From: an uncultured Umboniibacter sp.
GTDB lineage: Bacteria; Pseudomonadota; Gammaproteobacteria; Pseudomonadales; DSM-25080
Direction: 5' to 3'
Length of the DNA stretch: 64,000 nucleotides
Assembly (NCBI RefSeq): GCF_947497555.1
Contig: NZ_CANMGY010000006.1
Span: forward strand, 1-64,000
The position numbers were made by a program, and so were the translations under genes. Shown here in pieces: positions 48,769 through 57,910 of the stretch. Positions within the stretch are counted from its first letter, which is position 1, and every line of letters starts with the position of its first letter. Below the pieces are notes generated by a model. It did no database searches. It was not told the origin of the DNA and worked only from the letters and a program-made list of their open reading frames with translations.

Positions 48769-50646
48769 ATGTCCGCACATTCGCAAAAACAATCTCGTAT
48801 TAAAGAGCTCATCGCACGTGGTCGAGAGCAAGGTTACCTCACCTATTCTGAAGTCAATGATCATCTTCCCGATGACATTTCAGAGCCAGAACAGGTTGAA
48901 GAAATCATTCAAATGATCAACGACATGGGTATCCGTGTTTTTGAAACCGCTCCCGATGCCGATACGCTTATTATGGCGGAAGGCGATAGTTCTCCCGATG
49001 AGATCGCCGCAGCTGAAGCTGCAGCGGCTCTTGCTGCCGTAGAAAACGAAACCGGCCGAACTACTGATCCCGTTCGCATGTACATGCGAGAAATGGGAAG
49101 CGTCGAGCTCCTTACCCGTGAGGGCGAGATTAAGATCGCCAAGCGTATTGAGGATGGTGTTCGTGACGTAACCAGCGCCTTGGTTCACTGGCCAAGCATG
49201 CTACCAACGATTTTTGCTCACTATGATCGTATTGGTGAAGAAGAGGACGATCTCGACCTTAGTGACGTTTTAATCGGTTACTTAGATCCAATGGAAGTGG
49301 TACCAAGTGCCAACGAAATTGCTCGTCAAAATGCAGCGGCCGCGGAAGCTGCTGAAAACGAAAACGACGGTGATGACGCCGAAGATACTGACGACGATGA
49401 CGACGATGATGATTCGGCTGACATTAAGAGCGGTCCGGATCCAGAAGAAGCGGCTGAGCGTTTTGGCGCCGCACGCAAACTTTACGATATCGCGGTTGAG
49501 CTGTTAGAGAAAGATGGCCGCGATGCACCATCTACTCGCAAGGCGTTTGAAGAAGTCGCCGAAGTGGTTAAGTTTTTCAAGTTCACCACCGAACTTTACG
49601 ACCCAATCATTGCTGATGTGCGTGACTGTCTTGAGCGTATTCGCACGGAAGAAAAGCAACTGATGCAACTTCTCGTTCGTCAGTGTCGTATGCCTCGTGG
49701 TGAATTTATCAAGCTTCTTCCTGGCAACGAAACTAATCCGGATTGGATTGACAGTCTAAAGAATGCTGGTAAGCCATGGAGCGACAAAATTGTTCATATT
49801 GAAGAAGATATCAAGCGCTCCCAGCGACGCCTGACGGCCGTCGTAGTACAAGGTCAGCTAGAGCTTAATGCAATCAAAGAGATTAACCGTGCAATGAGCC
49901 TCGGCGAAGCGCGTACGCGTCGAGCCAAGAAGGAAATGGTAGAAGCTAACCTTCGCTTGGTAATCTCCATTGCCAAAAAATACACCAACCGAGGCCTGCA
50001 ATTCTTGGACTTAATCCAAGAGGGTAATATCGGTTTGATGAAGGCGGTCGATAAGTTCGAATATCGCCGCGGTTACAAGTTCTCGACCTACGCTACCTGG
50101 TGGATTCGCCAGGCGATCACGCGCTCTATTGCGGATCAAGCTCGTACTATTCGTATTCCGGTTCACATGATTGAGACGATCAATAAACTCAATCGCGTAT
50201 CTCGTCAAATGCTTCAGGAAATGGGTAGAGAACCAACCCCTGAAGAACTAGGCGAGCGACTTGAAATGCCTGAGGACAAGGTTCGCAAGGTACTTAAGAT
50301 CGCTAAAGAGCCCATTTCAATGGAAACACCTATTGGCGATGACGAAGATTCACATCTAGGCGATTTCATTGAAGATACAACCCTAGATTCGCCTGTTGAT
50401 TCAGCTACGGGCGAAAGCCTCAAGAATGCGACGAAAGACGTACTAGCTGGACTTACCGCTAGGGAAGCGAAAGTATTACGCATGCGTTTCGGTATCAACA
50501 TGAATACCGATCACACCCTGGAAGAAGTCGGTAAGCAGTTTGATGTAACGCGTGAGCGTATTCGTCAGATTGAAGCCAAAGCACTTCGTAAGCTTCGTCA
50601 CCCTTCTCGCTCTGAGCATCTTCGCTCGTTTATTGACGAGAAATAG
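48769..50646 (+). CDS. rpoD: RNA polymerase primary sigma factor RpoD (sigma-70)
   Basis: RpoD directs RNA polymerase to housekeeping promoters. The 625-residue protein has region 1.1, region 1.2 with [11 protein letters not shown], a non-conserved insert holding a very acidic run (about 194-225, with eight consecutive Asp), region 2 ([17 protein letters not shown]), region 3 ([14 protein letters not shown]) and region 4.2 ([19 protein letters not shown]). It ends the macromolecular-synthesis operon, followed by a strong terminator. Confidence 0.98.
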   Translation: MSAHSQKQSRIKELIARGREQGYLTYSEVNDHLPDDISEPEQVEEIIQMINDMGIRVFETAPDADTLIMAEGDSSPDEIAAAEAAAALAAVENETGRTTDPVRMYMREMGSVELLTREGEIKIAKRIEDGVRDVTSALVHWPSMLPTIFAHYDRIGEEEDDLDLSDVLIGYLDPMEVVPSANEIARQNAAAAEAAENENDGDDAEDTDDDDDDDDSADIKSGPDPEEAAERFGAARKLYDIAVELLEKDGRDAPSTRKAFEEVAEVVKFFKFTTELYDPIIADVRDCLERIRTEEKQLMQLLVRQCRMPRGEFIKLLPGNETNPDWIDSLKNAGKPWSDKIVHIEEDIKRSQRRLTAVVVQGQLELNAIKEINRAMSLGEARTRRAKKEMVEANLRLVISIAKKYTNRGLQFLDLIQEGNIGLMKAVDKFEYRRGYKFSTYATWWIRQAITRSIADQARTIRIPVHMIETINKLNRVSRQMLQEMGREPTPEELGERLEMPEDKVRKVLKIAKEPISMETPIGDDEDSHLGDFIEDTTLDSPVDSATGESLKNATKDVLAGLTAREAKVLRMRFGINMNTDHTLEEVGKQFDVTRERIRQIEAKALRKLRHPSRSEHLRSFIDEK

Positions 50647-50660
50647 GCTAAACGGCACAC

Positions 50661-50693
50661 AAAAAACATCAACTTCGGTTGGTGTTTTTTTTT
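50661..50693 (+). terminator. Terminator after rpoD
   Basis: ACATCAAC and GTTGGTGT pair around a stable TTCG tetraloop, with nine T after the stem and a run of A before it. Confidence 0.93.
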
Positions 50694-50845
50694 GCCTCGA
50701 ATAAATGACAGGACGCTTTAGGATTACGTGGCGCTTCACGGCGCTAAGTCTTTGTCTTTAGTCGATTTATTTTCCTAAAGCGCTTCTTAGCTATTTTAAA
50801 TCCCTGAATTTTCTTTATAATTGCGACAGTTGAATTCAATTCAGC

Positions 50846-50922
50846 GGGCCCGTAGCTCAGTTGGTTAGAGCATCCGACTCATAATCGGCAGGTCCCCAGT
50901 TCAAGTCTGGGCGGGCCCACCA
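50846..50922 (+). tRNA. tRNA with CAU anticodon, probably tRNA-Ile2
   Basis: This 77-nt cloverleaf has acceptor GGGCCCG/CGGGCCC, D-loop AGTTGGTTA, anticodon loop CTCATAA, T-loop TTCAAGT and encoded CCA. CAU can mean elongator Met or Ile2 (lysidine-modified by TilS). The C4-G69/C5-G68 pairs and the CGA/TCG anticodon stem favour Ile2, and an Ile2 gene after rpoD is known in Pseudomonas. The 27-43 pair is a U-C mismatch. Confidence 0.85.
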
Positions 50923-51075
50923 TTTTTCTTCGCTACACCTATAAAAACCCCACACCTAGGCACTTCTACCTTGCCCATTTTTTGCTGGCCGATCACTTCG
51001 ATAAACACTTATATCGCACACAACTAAATTGCGTACAATTTACTTTGATATTTAACTTACTTCGAGGTTTTTAAG

Positions 51076-51558
51076 ATGCCATTAAGCGCCATGGGAATTT
51101 TCCACACACTAGTTGGTTTAATCGCTATATTCACCGCTATCCAACAAATTTGGACGCATAAACAAATTCTTGCTGAAACCCTCTCGGGAAAGATCTATCT
51201 CATTGCGACGGCGCTTACCGCACTATCGGCACTTACTATCTTTAAGCACGGTGGTTTCAACACCGCTCACGCGCTCGCTATTCTGACCTTAGCGGCAACC
51301 TTTGCGGGCGTGGTACTTGAGGCTACCAAGTGGTTTGGCGGCTGGAACAAGTACCTTCGTAATATTTGCTACACAGGCACCCTATTATTCCACGCTCTTC
51401 CTACTGCAACTGAAATCTTAACGCGCTTCCCAATGGATGCTCCGGTAGTTTCTAGCTTGCAAGATCCTCTACTCCAGAAGGTGTTCCTGATTATCCTAGT
51501 CGTCTGGTTAATAGGTCTTATTAGTCAGCTAGTGTGGCTAAAGCTCAAGGCGAAGTAA
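51076..51558 (+). CDS. Integral membrane protein, DUF2306-like, function unknown
   Basis: This 160-residue protein has four or five membrane segments (about 7-25, 40-58, 65-85, 100-115, 133-155). Histidines sit in or near membrane helices (FHTLVG, KHGGF, FHALPT), which recalls DUF2306-type proteins, but I only tentatively assign that family. GAGG lies 8 bases before the ATG. The ohrR-like gene follows after 7 bases, so they are probably cotranscribed and the protein may serve in redox or peroxide stress. Confidence 0.7.
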   Translation: MPLSAMGIFHTLVGLIAIFTAIQQIWTHKQILAETLSGKIYLIATALTALSALTIFKHGGFNTAHALAILTLAATFAGVVLEATKWFGGWNKYLRNICYTGTLLFHALPTATEILTRFPMDAPVVSSLQDPLLQKVFLIILVVWLIGLISQLVWLKLKAK

Positions 51559-51565
51559 GTTCTCA

Positions 51566-52012
51566 ATGGCGACCATCGATAGCAAACAAATTCCCGAGCA
51601 ACTCAGGCTTGATAACCAAGTTTGCTTCCCTCTATATAGCGCCGCAAACGAGGTAGTTAGGGCCTACCGCCCTCACCTCGCCGAGTATGATCTAAGTTAC
51701 CTTCAGTACCTTGTTCTCATGGTGTTATGGGAGGCGAATGAGCTAGAGGTAAAAGCGCTGGGCGCGAAACTAAACCTCGATTCTGGAACCTTGAGCCCGC
51801 TATTGAAGCGCATGGAGGCGAAGGGCTTAGTACTGCGGAAGCGAGGGCGTATCGATGAACGCGTAAGACTAATTTCTACTACTCAAAAAGGTGAAGAAAT
51901 TCGTCATGCCGCCACTGACATACCGCAACGCGTGGCATGTCAGTTAGGCTTGGATATAGATGAATTAACCGTATTAAAGCGTTTATGCGAAAAAGTTTTG
52001 TCTGTTGGTTAG
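51566..52012 (+). CDS. ohrR: MarR-family regulator, OhrR type
   Basis: OhrR represses the peroxidase gene ohr and is inactivated when organic hydroperoxides oxidise its N-terminal cysteine. The 148-residue protein has that cysteine (C20) in the diagnostic LDNQVCFPLYSA, followed by YDLSYLQYLVLMVLWE and a winged helix (LNLDSGTLSPLLKRMEAKGLV, RGRIDERVRLI). No ohr gene adjoins it; the neighbours are a membrane protein and a convergent outer-membrane protein gene that overlaps it by 4 bases. Its targets may be those genes or lie elsewhere. Confidence 0.88.
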   Translation: MATIDSKQIPEQLRLDNQVCFPLYSAANEVVRAYRPHLAEYDLSYLQYLVLMVLWEANELEVKALGAKLNLDSGTLSPLLKRMEAKGLVLRKRGRIDERVRLISTTQKGEEIRHAATDIPQRVACQLGLDIDELTVLKRLCEKVLSVG

Positions 52013-52611
52013 AACTTCAACGACACCATCATTCCCGCGCCAAATTGGTTCCAAAGGTTATCCGAACCGAAACCTACTGAACAACTATCATCACAGAAAA
52101 TGTACTCGTCATCGTTCATGAAGAGCGGTAACCAGCGCGCTTCGATTCCCACCTCCAGATTCTTTGTCAGGGCGTAACGTGTACCAATCGCAATTTGACC
52201 TGAGAAGCGAACTTGGCCACCGTTTGCCGAACTGCCATACGAGAAGTAGCTCCCACCAAACCCAGCGCTTACGCGGTGCGTCCAGTTGCCCTGAGGGTAA
52301 AGAGTTGTTCCTATAAGATGAATATGTTGGACGCTCAATTCTGGATCATCTCCAAGCGGATTATCGAGCATTTGCGTGTTCAAATGGCTATAGTACAAGC
52401 CAATCAACTGGTCTCGTTGATAATCAAAATTTACCGTCACAGCAAAATCATCTAAGGCTTCAACTGACACGCTGCTTGGTTCAACACTAACCCGTTCAAT
52501 ACGAAAAGAATCACTCACCACATACCCATAATGCAGACTAATTTCGTTGGCCCATCCAGAGCTTGCTAGGGAACTCAGTGCGACAGCCGCTAATAATTGC
52601 TTCATTATCAT
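52009..52611 (-). CDS. Small outer-membrane beta-barrel protein
   Basis: This is a 200-residue protein with a signal peptide (about 1-21, SSGWA). Alternating hydrophobic strands and the C-terminal phenylalanine (VSLKF) are typical of outer-membrane barrels, about eight strands, OmpW/OmpX-like. A short CDDSC loop near the end could form a disulfide. I do not recognise a specific family. The gene converges with ohrR and overlaps it by 4 bases. Confidence 0.7.
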   Translation of the reverse strand: MIMKQLLAAVALSSLASSGWANEISLHYGYVVSDSFRIERVSVEPSSVSVEALDDFAVTVNFDYQRDQLIGLYYSHLNTQMLDNPLGDDPELSVQHIHLIGTTLYPQGNWTHRVSAGFGGSYFSYGSSANGGQVRFSGQIAIGTRYALTKNLEVGIEARWLPLFMNDDEYIFCDDSCSVGFGSDNLWNQFGAGMMVSLKF

Positions 52612-53116
52612 ATATCCATCAGCGCGCTCTTCGCGCAGTTAAAATTCTCTATAATTGGTAGTTAAGTTCGTACCAACGCACAAATTTCTATGCATATCGA
52701 AGCTCCGAAACAACTACCCATATCTATTTATACTTCGAAGTTTCGTCATCGATAAAACAAGGATAAACAGGCAGAGCATAAATTAAACGCTTGGGACGCA
52801 CTTAATCTACATTGAACTCACGTTGAACTCACGTTGAACTCACGTTGAGATTGAAATTAAGATCGTTCAAAAACTGACAATCATTACAATCTCGATGGGT
52901 TGATTTCGCTAATTCATTATTCAATCCAACACATAAACTCGCTGGCTATTTTTATGGTATCCCATCAAGGCATCAATCGAAAGACGAATTTAAGCGCAAC
53001 TAGCCGCTCCCAGCAATCCGTTAGATAGGTTAAAAAGGTATCGAGAAAAGGAAATAAAAGCGCGAAAATCTATCCTTGGAGAGCGACCTAAACAAAACCG
53101 TCCAAACGGAGCGGAT
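52612..53116. other. Intergenic region without recognised genes
   Basis: About 500 AT-rich bases between two minus-strand genes. It contains the upstream region of the outer-membrane protein gene and the 11-bp tandem repeat at 52812-52849. I see no RNA gene or reading frame I can support. Confidence 0.6.
52812..52849. repeat. 11-bp tandem repeat, about 3.4 copies
   Basis: TTGAACTCACG is repeated three times without a break (52812-52822, 52823-52833, 52834-52844) and then starts a fourth time. It lies about 200 bases upstream of the outer-membrane protein gene. Such short direct repeats can be regulator iterons or slippage sites. Confidence 0.85.
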
Positions 53117-54286
53117 CTACGCGCCCTTTGCTCCCCAAACAAAGTTGCAATGGCGGCCTGACTTTTTAGCTTCATAGAGCGCCTGATCAGCGCGAGAAAC
53201 GGCCTCATCAAGCTCCAGATCAGCCGCTAAGGCATCAGCGATTCCGCAGCTAAATTGGAGAAACTCGGTGGTAACATTTCGATCGAGTTGATCTCGAACG
53301 CGGTCAACACAGCGCTTAACCTCTGCAACGGTCGCACTGGGGAATATTATGACAAACTCATCACCGCCTAAACGTCCCAGTACATCAATGCTTCGAATTG
53401 CTGATTTTAATTCCTCAGCAAATGAATACAGTACTCGGTCACCGATACGATGGCCGAAATCATCATTAAGGCGTTTGAAGTTATCGATATCAATGTACGC
53501 AACGGTACAGGGAAGTTTCTGCCGTCGGCACATTGATATAGCAAATTCACCCTGCTCCGAAAAAGCACGGCGAGTTAAGGCCCCGGTCAAAGAATCTGTT
53601 GCAGCTTGGTTTCGAAGCCTTTCGACTACCCGGTGATTGATCCGGACAATCAGTGCAATCGCGATAGCTAAGGTACAGTTGGTGGCGCCTACTAACAATA
53701 AAACGTCGATCGAAGTAGTCGGGTCTCGATGCAGATCGCTAAAACCCCAGATCACTTGAAGCCATGAGAACATTAATAATAAAGCCAGTGCGCCAGCCAT
53801 AAATTTGTCTGCGGTAGCGAGACGCCTCGTATCAACGATAAGCCTCAAGCAAAGCAGAGCGGATACACCAATCCAAAAATTCACAATGATTGTTGGCCAA
53901 CCCTCGGGCTGAGACGTGAAGAATCCGTAGCTCACAGTGGCAAAGATGGCCGAGAACAATAGCTTTTCTCGTGGGATGTCATCCTTAGGGCGCTCTACAT
54001 GGACTCGCAGACCTAAGTAAAATAAAGCGGCAGCGCTAGGCATTAACAGTGCGCGTAAATAATCGATTAACTTGATGATGTTTAAGGAAAATATGGACGA
54101 AGATGCGGGCAGTGTATAGCACAGTGTTGCTAGCAAGGCCGCTAACGCTAAGACAACATAGGACATCGTGCACAGAACGGTTCCTCGCGAATCCTTACTT
54201 CCATCTCGCGCAAGCCAAATTCCCGTCGCACTTACGCACATCGAAAGAAAAAGAAATATGTACAGCACAATCACAGCAGTGTTCAC
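53117..54286 (-). CDS. Membrane-bound diguanylate cyclase (GGDEF)
   Basis: This protein synthesises the second messenger c-di-GMP. I choose the GTG at 54286 with GGGAG 5 bases upstream, giving 389 residues. The N-terminal 215 or so residues hold seven or eight membrane helices (a 7TM-type sensor region). The GGDEF domain follows, with an intact active site GGDEF (307-311) and a canonical inhibitory site RSID (298-301) five residues before it, so product inhibition is expected. There is no EAL domain. The gene stands alone; the signal sensed is unknown. Confidence 0.93.
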   Translation of the reverse strand: MNTAVIVLYIFLFLSMCVSATGIWLARDGSKDSRGTVLCTMSYVVLALAALLATLCYTLPASSSIFSLNIIKLIDYLRALLMPSAAALFYLGLRVHVERPKDDIPREKLLFSAIFATVSYGFFTSQPEGWPTIIVNFWIGVSALLCLRLIVDTRRLATADKFMAGALALLLMFSWLQVIWGFSDLHRDPTTSIDVLLLVGATNCTLAIAIALIVRINHRVVERLRNQAATDSLTGALTRRAFSEQGEFAISMCRRQKLPCTVAYIDIDNFKRLNDDFGHRIGDRVLYSFAEELKSAIRSIDVLGRLGGDEFVIIFPSATVAEVKRCVDRVRDQLDRNVTTEFLQFSCGIADALAADLELDEAVSRADQALYEAKKSGRHCNFVWGAKGA

Positions 54287-54532
54287 TGTTTCTCCCAATC
54301 TCTATAGCTACCGCTAAATGAAGTTAAGGTAAACCTAATAATTCTTTCATACCAGTATAGCCAAAAGTGTTACAGCACCCTAATTAATTGACAGACCAGC
54401 TATTTTAAGACTTCACCTTGGTGCTCTAGCGCTCGGAAAAGCCGTCATGCTAGCTTGTGGAAGTATTCTTAGAATCGATTTCGTTATAAACTAGATATCG
54501 CAAACAATAAGAACCTTTAAAGGAATAAAAAA

Positions 54533-54886
54533 ATGGACTTACAAGCACTTAGTAGCCCTCTTTACAGCGCACGTGGCTGGCTCAAATTTATTGGCGTCAT
54601 GTTTATTATCAACGGAGTATTAACGGCACTATCCGTGGTTGGGATAATTTTCGCATGGGTTCCTATCTGGTTAGGGATTTTGTTATTTCAAATAGCTGGA
54701 GCTTCTGAACAGGCGTATTTAACCCAAAGCGAAGGCGAGTTTTTAAAATCACAAACCAAATTAAAGACTTATTTCACCATCACTGGTGTACTGATGTTGA
54801 TCGGTCTTGTATTTATGTTCCTCTTCCTAGGCTTAGGCGGCATTGCTGCTATCAGTCAGTTAGCTTCGGGTTCTAAAGGCTTCTAA
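54533..54886 (+). CDS. DUF5362-like small membrane protein
   Basis: This 117-residue protein has two long hydrophobic regions (about 17-52 and 80-110) separated by a polar stretch (SEQAYLTQSEGEFLKSQTKLKTYF). The pattern LKFIGVMFIINGVLTALSVVGI fits DUF5362, of unknown function. AAAGGA lies 8 bases before the ATG. dinB follows after 24 bases, so the two may be cotranscribed. Confidence 0.75.
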   Translation: MDLQALSSPLYSARGWLKFIGVMFIINGVLTALSVVGIIFAWVPIWLGILLFQIAGASEQAYLTQSEGEFLKSQTKLKTYFTITGVLMLIGLVFMFLFLGLGGIAAISQLASGSKGF

Positions 54887-54910
54887 GTAAGCGCCATTGC
54901 CACTGTATCT

Positions 54911-55990
54911 ATGTCGACGTCGTTGCTTCGCAAAATTATTCATGTCGACATGGACGCATTTTTTGCGGCGGTGGAAATGCGTGACAACCCCAAGCTTGCC
55001 CAGGTCCCGCTGGCTGTAGGGGGGGCTTCGGAGCGTCGAGGTGTCATTTCAACCTGCAATTATCAGGCCAGGCAGTTTGGAGTTCGCTCGGCAATGCCTA
55101 CCGCCACAGCCCTCCGAAGGTGCCCAAAACTCGTTGTGGTACCTGGAAGGATGGAACGCTATCGCGAAGTTAGTTCGCAGCTTCGTGAAATTCTCTCACG
55201 GTATTCCGATGTCATCGAGCCACTCTCGCTAGATGAAGCTTTTCTCGATGTCAGCGACACAACGCAATTTCAAGGCTCTGCGACCCTCATTGCCCAAGCC
55301 ATCCGCCAAGATATCAAAACTGAGCTCGGTCTTACCGCCTCCGCAGGCGTCGCACCGCTAAAGTTTCTCGCTAAAATAGCTTCGGATATACATAAACCTG
55401 ACGGCTTAACTGTTATTCAGCCTAGCGAAGTAGAATCATTTATTGAGGAACTGGAACTCAATAAGATCGCCGGTGTGGGACCCGTGACTTGGGAGCGCTT
55501 ACAGGCGCTGGGATTTCGTCGTGGCTGCGACATTAGGGCGTCTGATGAGGCGTCGCTAACGTCTGCACTAGGTAAGTTCGGTAAAGTGCTTTGGCAGCGC
55601 TGCCAGGGCATCGATGAACGAGCTATTTCTCCCTATCGAGAACGAAAATCAGTGGGTGTTGAACGAACCTTTAGCGTTAATCTGAACTCGCTAGAACAAG
55701 TCATTAAGGCTTATGAAGATGTCATTCTTCCTGAATTCACTCGCCGGAGTAAAAGCTACTTTGAGAGTAATCAAGTAAATCGAATTGGCATCAAGATTAA
55801 GTTCTCTGACTTCAGCCAAACCACCAAGGACCAAGCAATGAGAAGTCTCAATCACGAGGTGCTTCTAAAACTCCTTTCAGCGGCTTATCAACGCGGCAGT
55901 GGTCTCGGCGTCCGGCTGATTGGCGTTCACTGTGGACTTGATCGGTTACAACCAACCGGTGTCGCCGAGCAACTCCCACTTTTCGACTAG
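54911..55990 (+). CDS. dinB: DNA polymerase IV (DinB)
   Basis: Pol IV is a Y-family translesion polymerase. The 359-residue protein has motif I HVDMDAFFAAVE (about 11-22), the steric-gate region, GVISTCNYQARQFGVRS, the catalytic SLDEAFLDVS (about 103-112), a thumb helix-hairpin-helix (LNKIAGVGPVTWERL) and the little-finger domain. It ends in QLPLF, a beta-clamp binding motif. Expression in E. coli is SOS-controlled; I did not find a clear LexA box here. The preceding small membrane gene is close enough to share a transcript. Confidence 0.96.
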   Translation: MSTSLLRKIIHVDMDAFFAAVEMRDNPKLAQVPLAVGGASERRGVISTCNYQARQFGVRSAMPTATALRRCPKLVVVPGRMERYREVSSQLREILSRYSDVIEPLSLDEAFLDVSDTTQFQGSATLIAQAIRQDIKTELGLTASAGVAPLKFLAKIASDIHKPDGLTVIQPSEVESFIEELELNKIAGVGPVTWERLQALGFRRGCDIRASDEASLTSALGKFGKVLWQRCQGIDERAISPYRERKSVGVERTFSVNLNSLEQVIKAYEDVILPEFTRRSKSYFESNQVNRIGIKIKFSDFSQTTKDQAMRSLNHEVLLKLLSAAYQRGSGLGVRLIGVHCGLDRLQPTGVAEQLPLFD

Positions 55991-56301
55991 CTTTGTTTTT
56001 TGAACGTTGAATCTTTCACGCTAGCTTCAACTTAACTATCCGATCCCCCGCCTGAGTTCGGTGAGCGATACTTGTCGAGTCGTCCTATGAATCACTCTTA
56101 CACCTGGGTCTGTCGCTAATTTACTGACGTAATTGCTAATAACGCTGCCTGAAAGTGCGTCGCACACTCGGACTTGGCGTTAGTATCGAGAATCTTAATA
56201 GGATTCGGTCAATTGGCAGCGGAAGTAACCGCCCTACACGGATACATTTGATGTGCTAGGATTATTTGAAACCTCTTAACTATTTAGGTTCGAAGGCAAC
56301 T
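55991..56301. other. Intergenic region without recognised features
   Basis: About 310 bases between dinB and the phospholipase D-type gene. I see no convincing terminator, RNA gene or reading frame in it. GAAGG, just before ATG 56302, is the probable ribosome binding site of the next gene. Confidence 0.5.
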
Positions 56302-57864
56302 ATGCAGGCCAGCCCCTCAATAAAGTTAGCGCTTTACAGTGTGTTCATTGCCTTTTCGCTTAGCTTAAGCAGCTGCCGAAGCCTACCTCCTGCCGATGAA
56401 ATAACTCGCACCGAAACCTTTGCGATGGGTGCCGATCAAATTACGTATCTCTCAGAGCATGTAAATCCTGCGATTGCAGCACGTCCAAACCACTCAGGCT
56501 TCCTTATGCTGGAAGATGGTCTGGACGCATACGTGGCAAGAATCAAGCTGATCGAAAAAGCTGAAGTCTCAGTGGATGCTCAATACTATATTTGGCACAA
56601 CGACTCCACCGGGCTTCTCCTCGCTAATGCGTTACTGGAGGCAGCTGAGCGAGGGGTTCGGGTTCGTCTATTACTCGATGACCTAGACACATCGGGTAAG
56701 GATGCCGGTCTAAGTGCTTTAAACCAACACCGCAATATTGATGTTCGGGTATACAATCCGTTCGCCAACCGTTCCTTCCGATTATTCGAAAGTGTTAATC
56801 AACTTAACCGTGTTAACCATCGAATGCATAACAAATCTCTGACTGTTGACGGTCAGGTTACTATTATTGGCGGCCGAAATATCGGCGATGAATATTTCAA
56901 TGCTGGAGGACTTGCAGCCTTTGCTGATCTGGATGTTTTAAGTATCGGTCCGGTGGTGAGTAAAGTGAGTACCATGTTCGATAGTTACTGGAATAGTCCT
57001 TGGGTCTACCCATTTGAGTATATCGCCAGCCAAGTCGATGACGAAGATCTAGCCATTCTAAGAACCAACATTATGGCTAGAGTTCAGCGGGAACGAAGCG
57101 GTGATTTTACCCGGGCTGCATCGGAATCTAGATTACCGCTTAGCAACTTTTACGTGGAAAATTCGTTATATTGGGGGCGAGCCGAAGTGCTCTATGACGC
57201 TCCTAATAAGGGCGAGTTAGACTCATCAGCCGATACGGCAACGCACGTTGGTGCCAATCTATTTAACCTTCTACGCATTGCTGATCATGATGTGTTAATT
57301 ATCTCCGCTTACTTCGTCCCAACCGATCAGTTTGTCAAAGCCATGTCTCGATTGGTCAACAACGGCGTTCGAGTACGAATTCTCACCAATTCGCTTGCCG
57401 CCAACGATGTCGGCATCGTGCATGCTGGCTATATTAATTACCGTGAGGCGTTGATCGAGGCAGGTGTTGAACTCTTCGAATTTAAACCTACGGCGCCAGC
57501 GGGTAACGCTCACAACCACTCTCTTGGTATAAGCAGAGCCAGTTTGCATGCTAAAACATTCACTGTCGATAAACGCTATATGTTCGTTGGGAGCTTCAAT
57601 ATGGACCCCCGATCAGTTGATCTAAATACGGAAATGGGAGTTCTCTTCGAAAGTACGCTGCTCGCAAAACGCGTATCGTCGCAGTTTGATACATCTATCT
57701 TAGATAGAGCATATCGTGTTGAACTTGATGAATCTGGCAACTTGACCTGGATCACCAAGGAAAATGGTGAGCAAGTGACATTTGATCATGAACCAGAGGT
57801 AGGGTTATTTCGCAGGTTTAGTGTTAAAATCCTTTCTTATATTGTCATTGAGTCTTGGCTGTAG
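56302..57864 (+). CDS. Phospholipase D family lipoprotein, ClsC-like
   Basis: This PLD-superfamily protein is similar to cardiolipin synthase C, which makes cardiolipin from phosphatidylethanolamine and phosphatidylglycerol. I start at ATG 56302, with GAAGG upstream, because a lipoprotein signal then follows directly (lipobox LSSC, cysteine near residue 25); an in-frame TTG at 56266 is the alternative. The 520 residues hold two HKD motifs: H176 (HNKSLTVDG, then GGRNIGDEYF) and H416 (HAKTFTVDK, then GSFNMDPRS). The next gene, 46 bases on, is a glycerophosphotransferase homologue, so a joint envelope-lipid or glycerophosphate role is possible. Confidence 0.88.
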   Translation: MQASPSIKLALYSVFIAFSLSLSSCRSLPPADEITRTETFAMGADQITYLSEHVNPAIAARPNHSGFLMLEDGLDAYVARIKLIEKAEVSVDAQYYIWHNDSTGLLLANALLEAAERGVRVRLLLDDLDTSGKDAGLSALNQHRNIDVRVYNPFANRSFRLFESVNQLNRVNHRMHNKSLTVDGQVTIIGGRNIGDEYFNAGGLAAFADLDVLSIGPVVSKVSTMFDSYWNSPWVYPFEYIASQVDDEDLAILRTNIMARVQRERSGDFTRAASESRLPLSNFYVENSLYWGRAEVLYDAPNKGELDSSADTATHVGANLFNLLRIADHDVLIISAYFVPTDQFVKAMSRLVNNGVRVRILTNSLAANDVGIVHAGYINYREALIEAGVELFEFKPTAPAGNAHNHSLGISRASLHAKTFTVDKRYMFVGSFNMDPRSVDLNTEMGVLFESTLLAKRVSSQFDTSILDRAYRVELDESGNLTWITKENGEQVTFDHEPEVGLFRRFSVKILSYIVIESWL

Positions 57865-57910
57865 AGCACTAGCCAACTTATCTACCTCGTTTTTAAACCA
57901 AGGAGTCACG

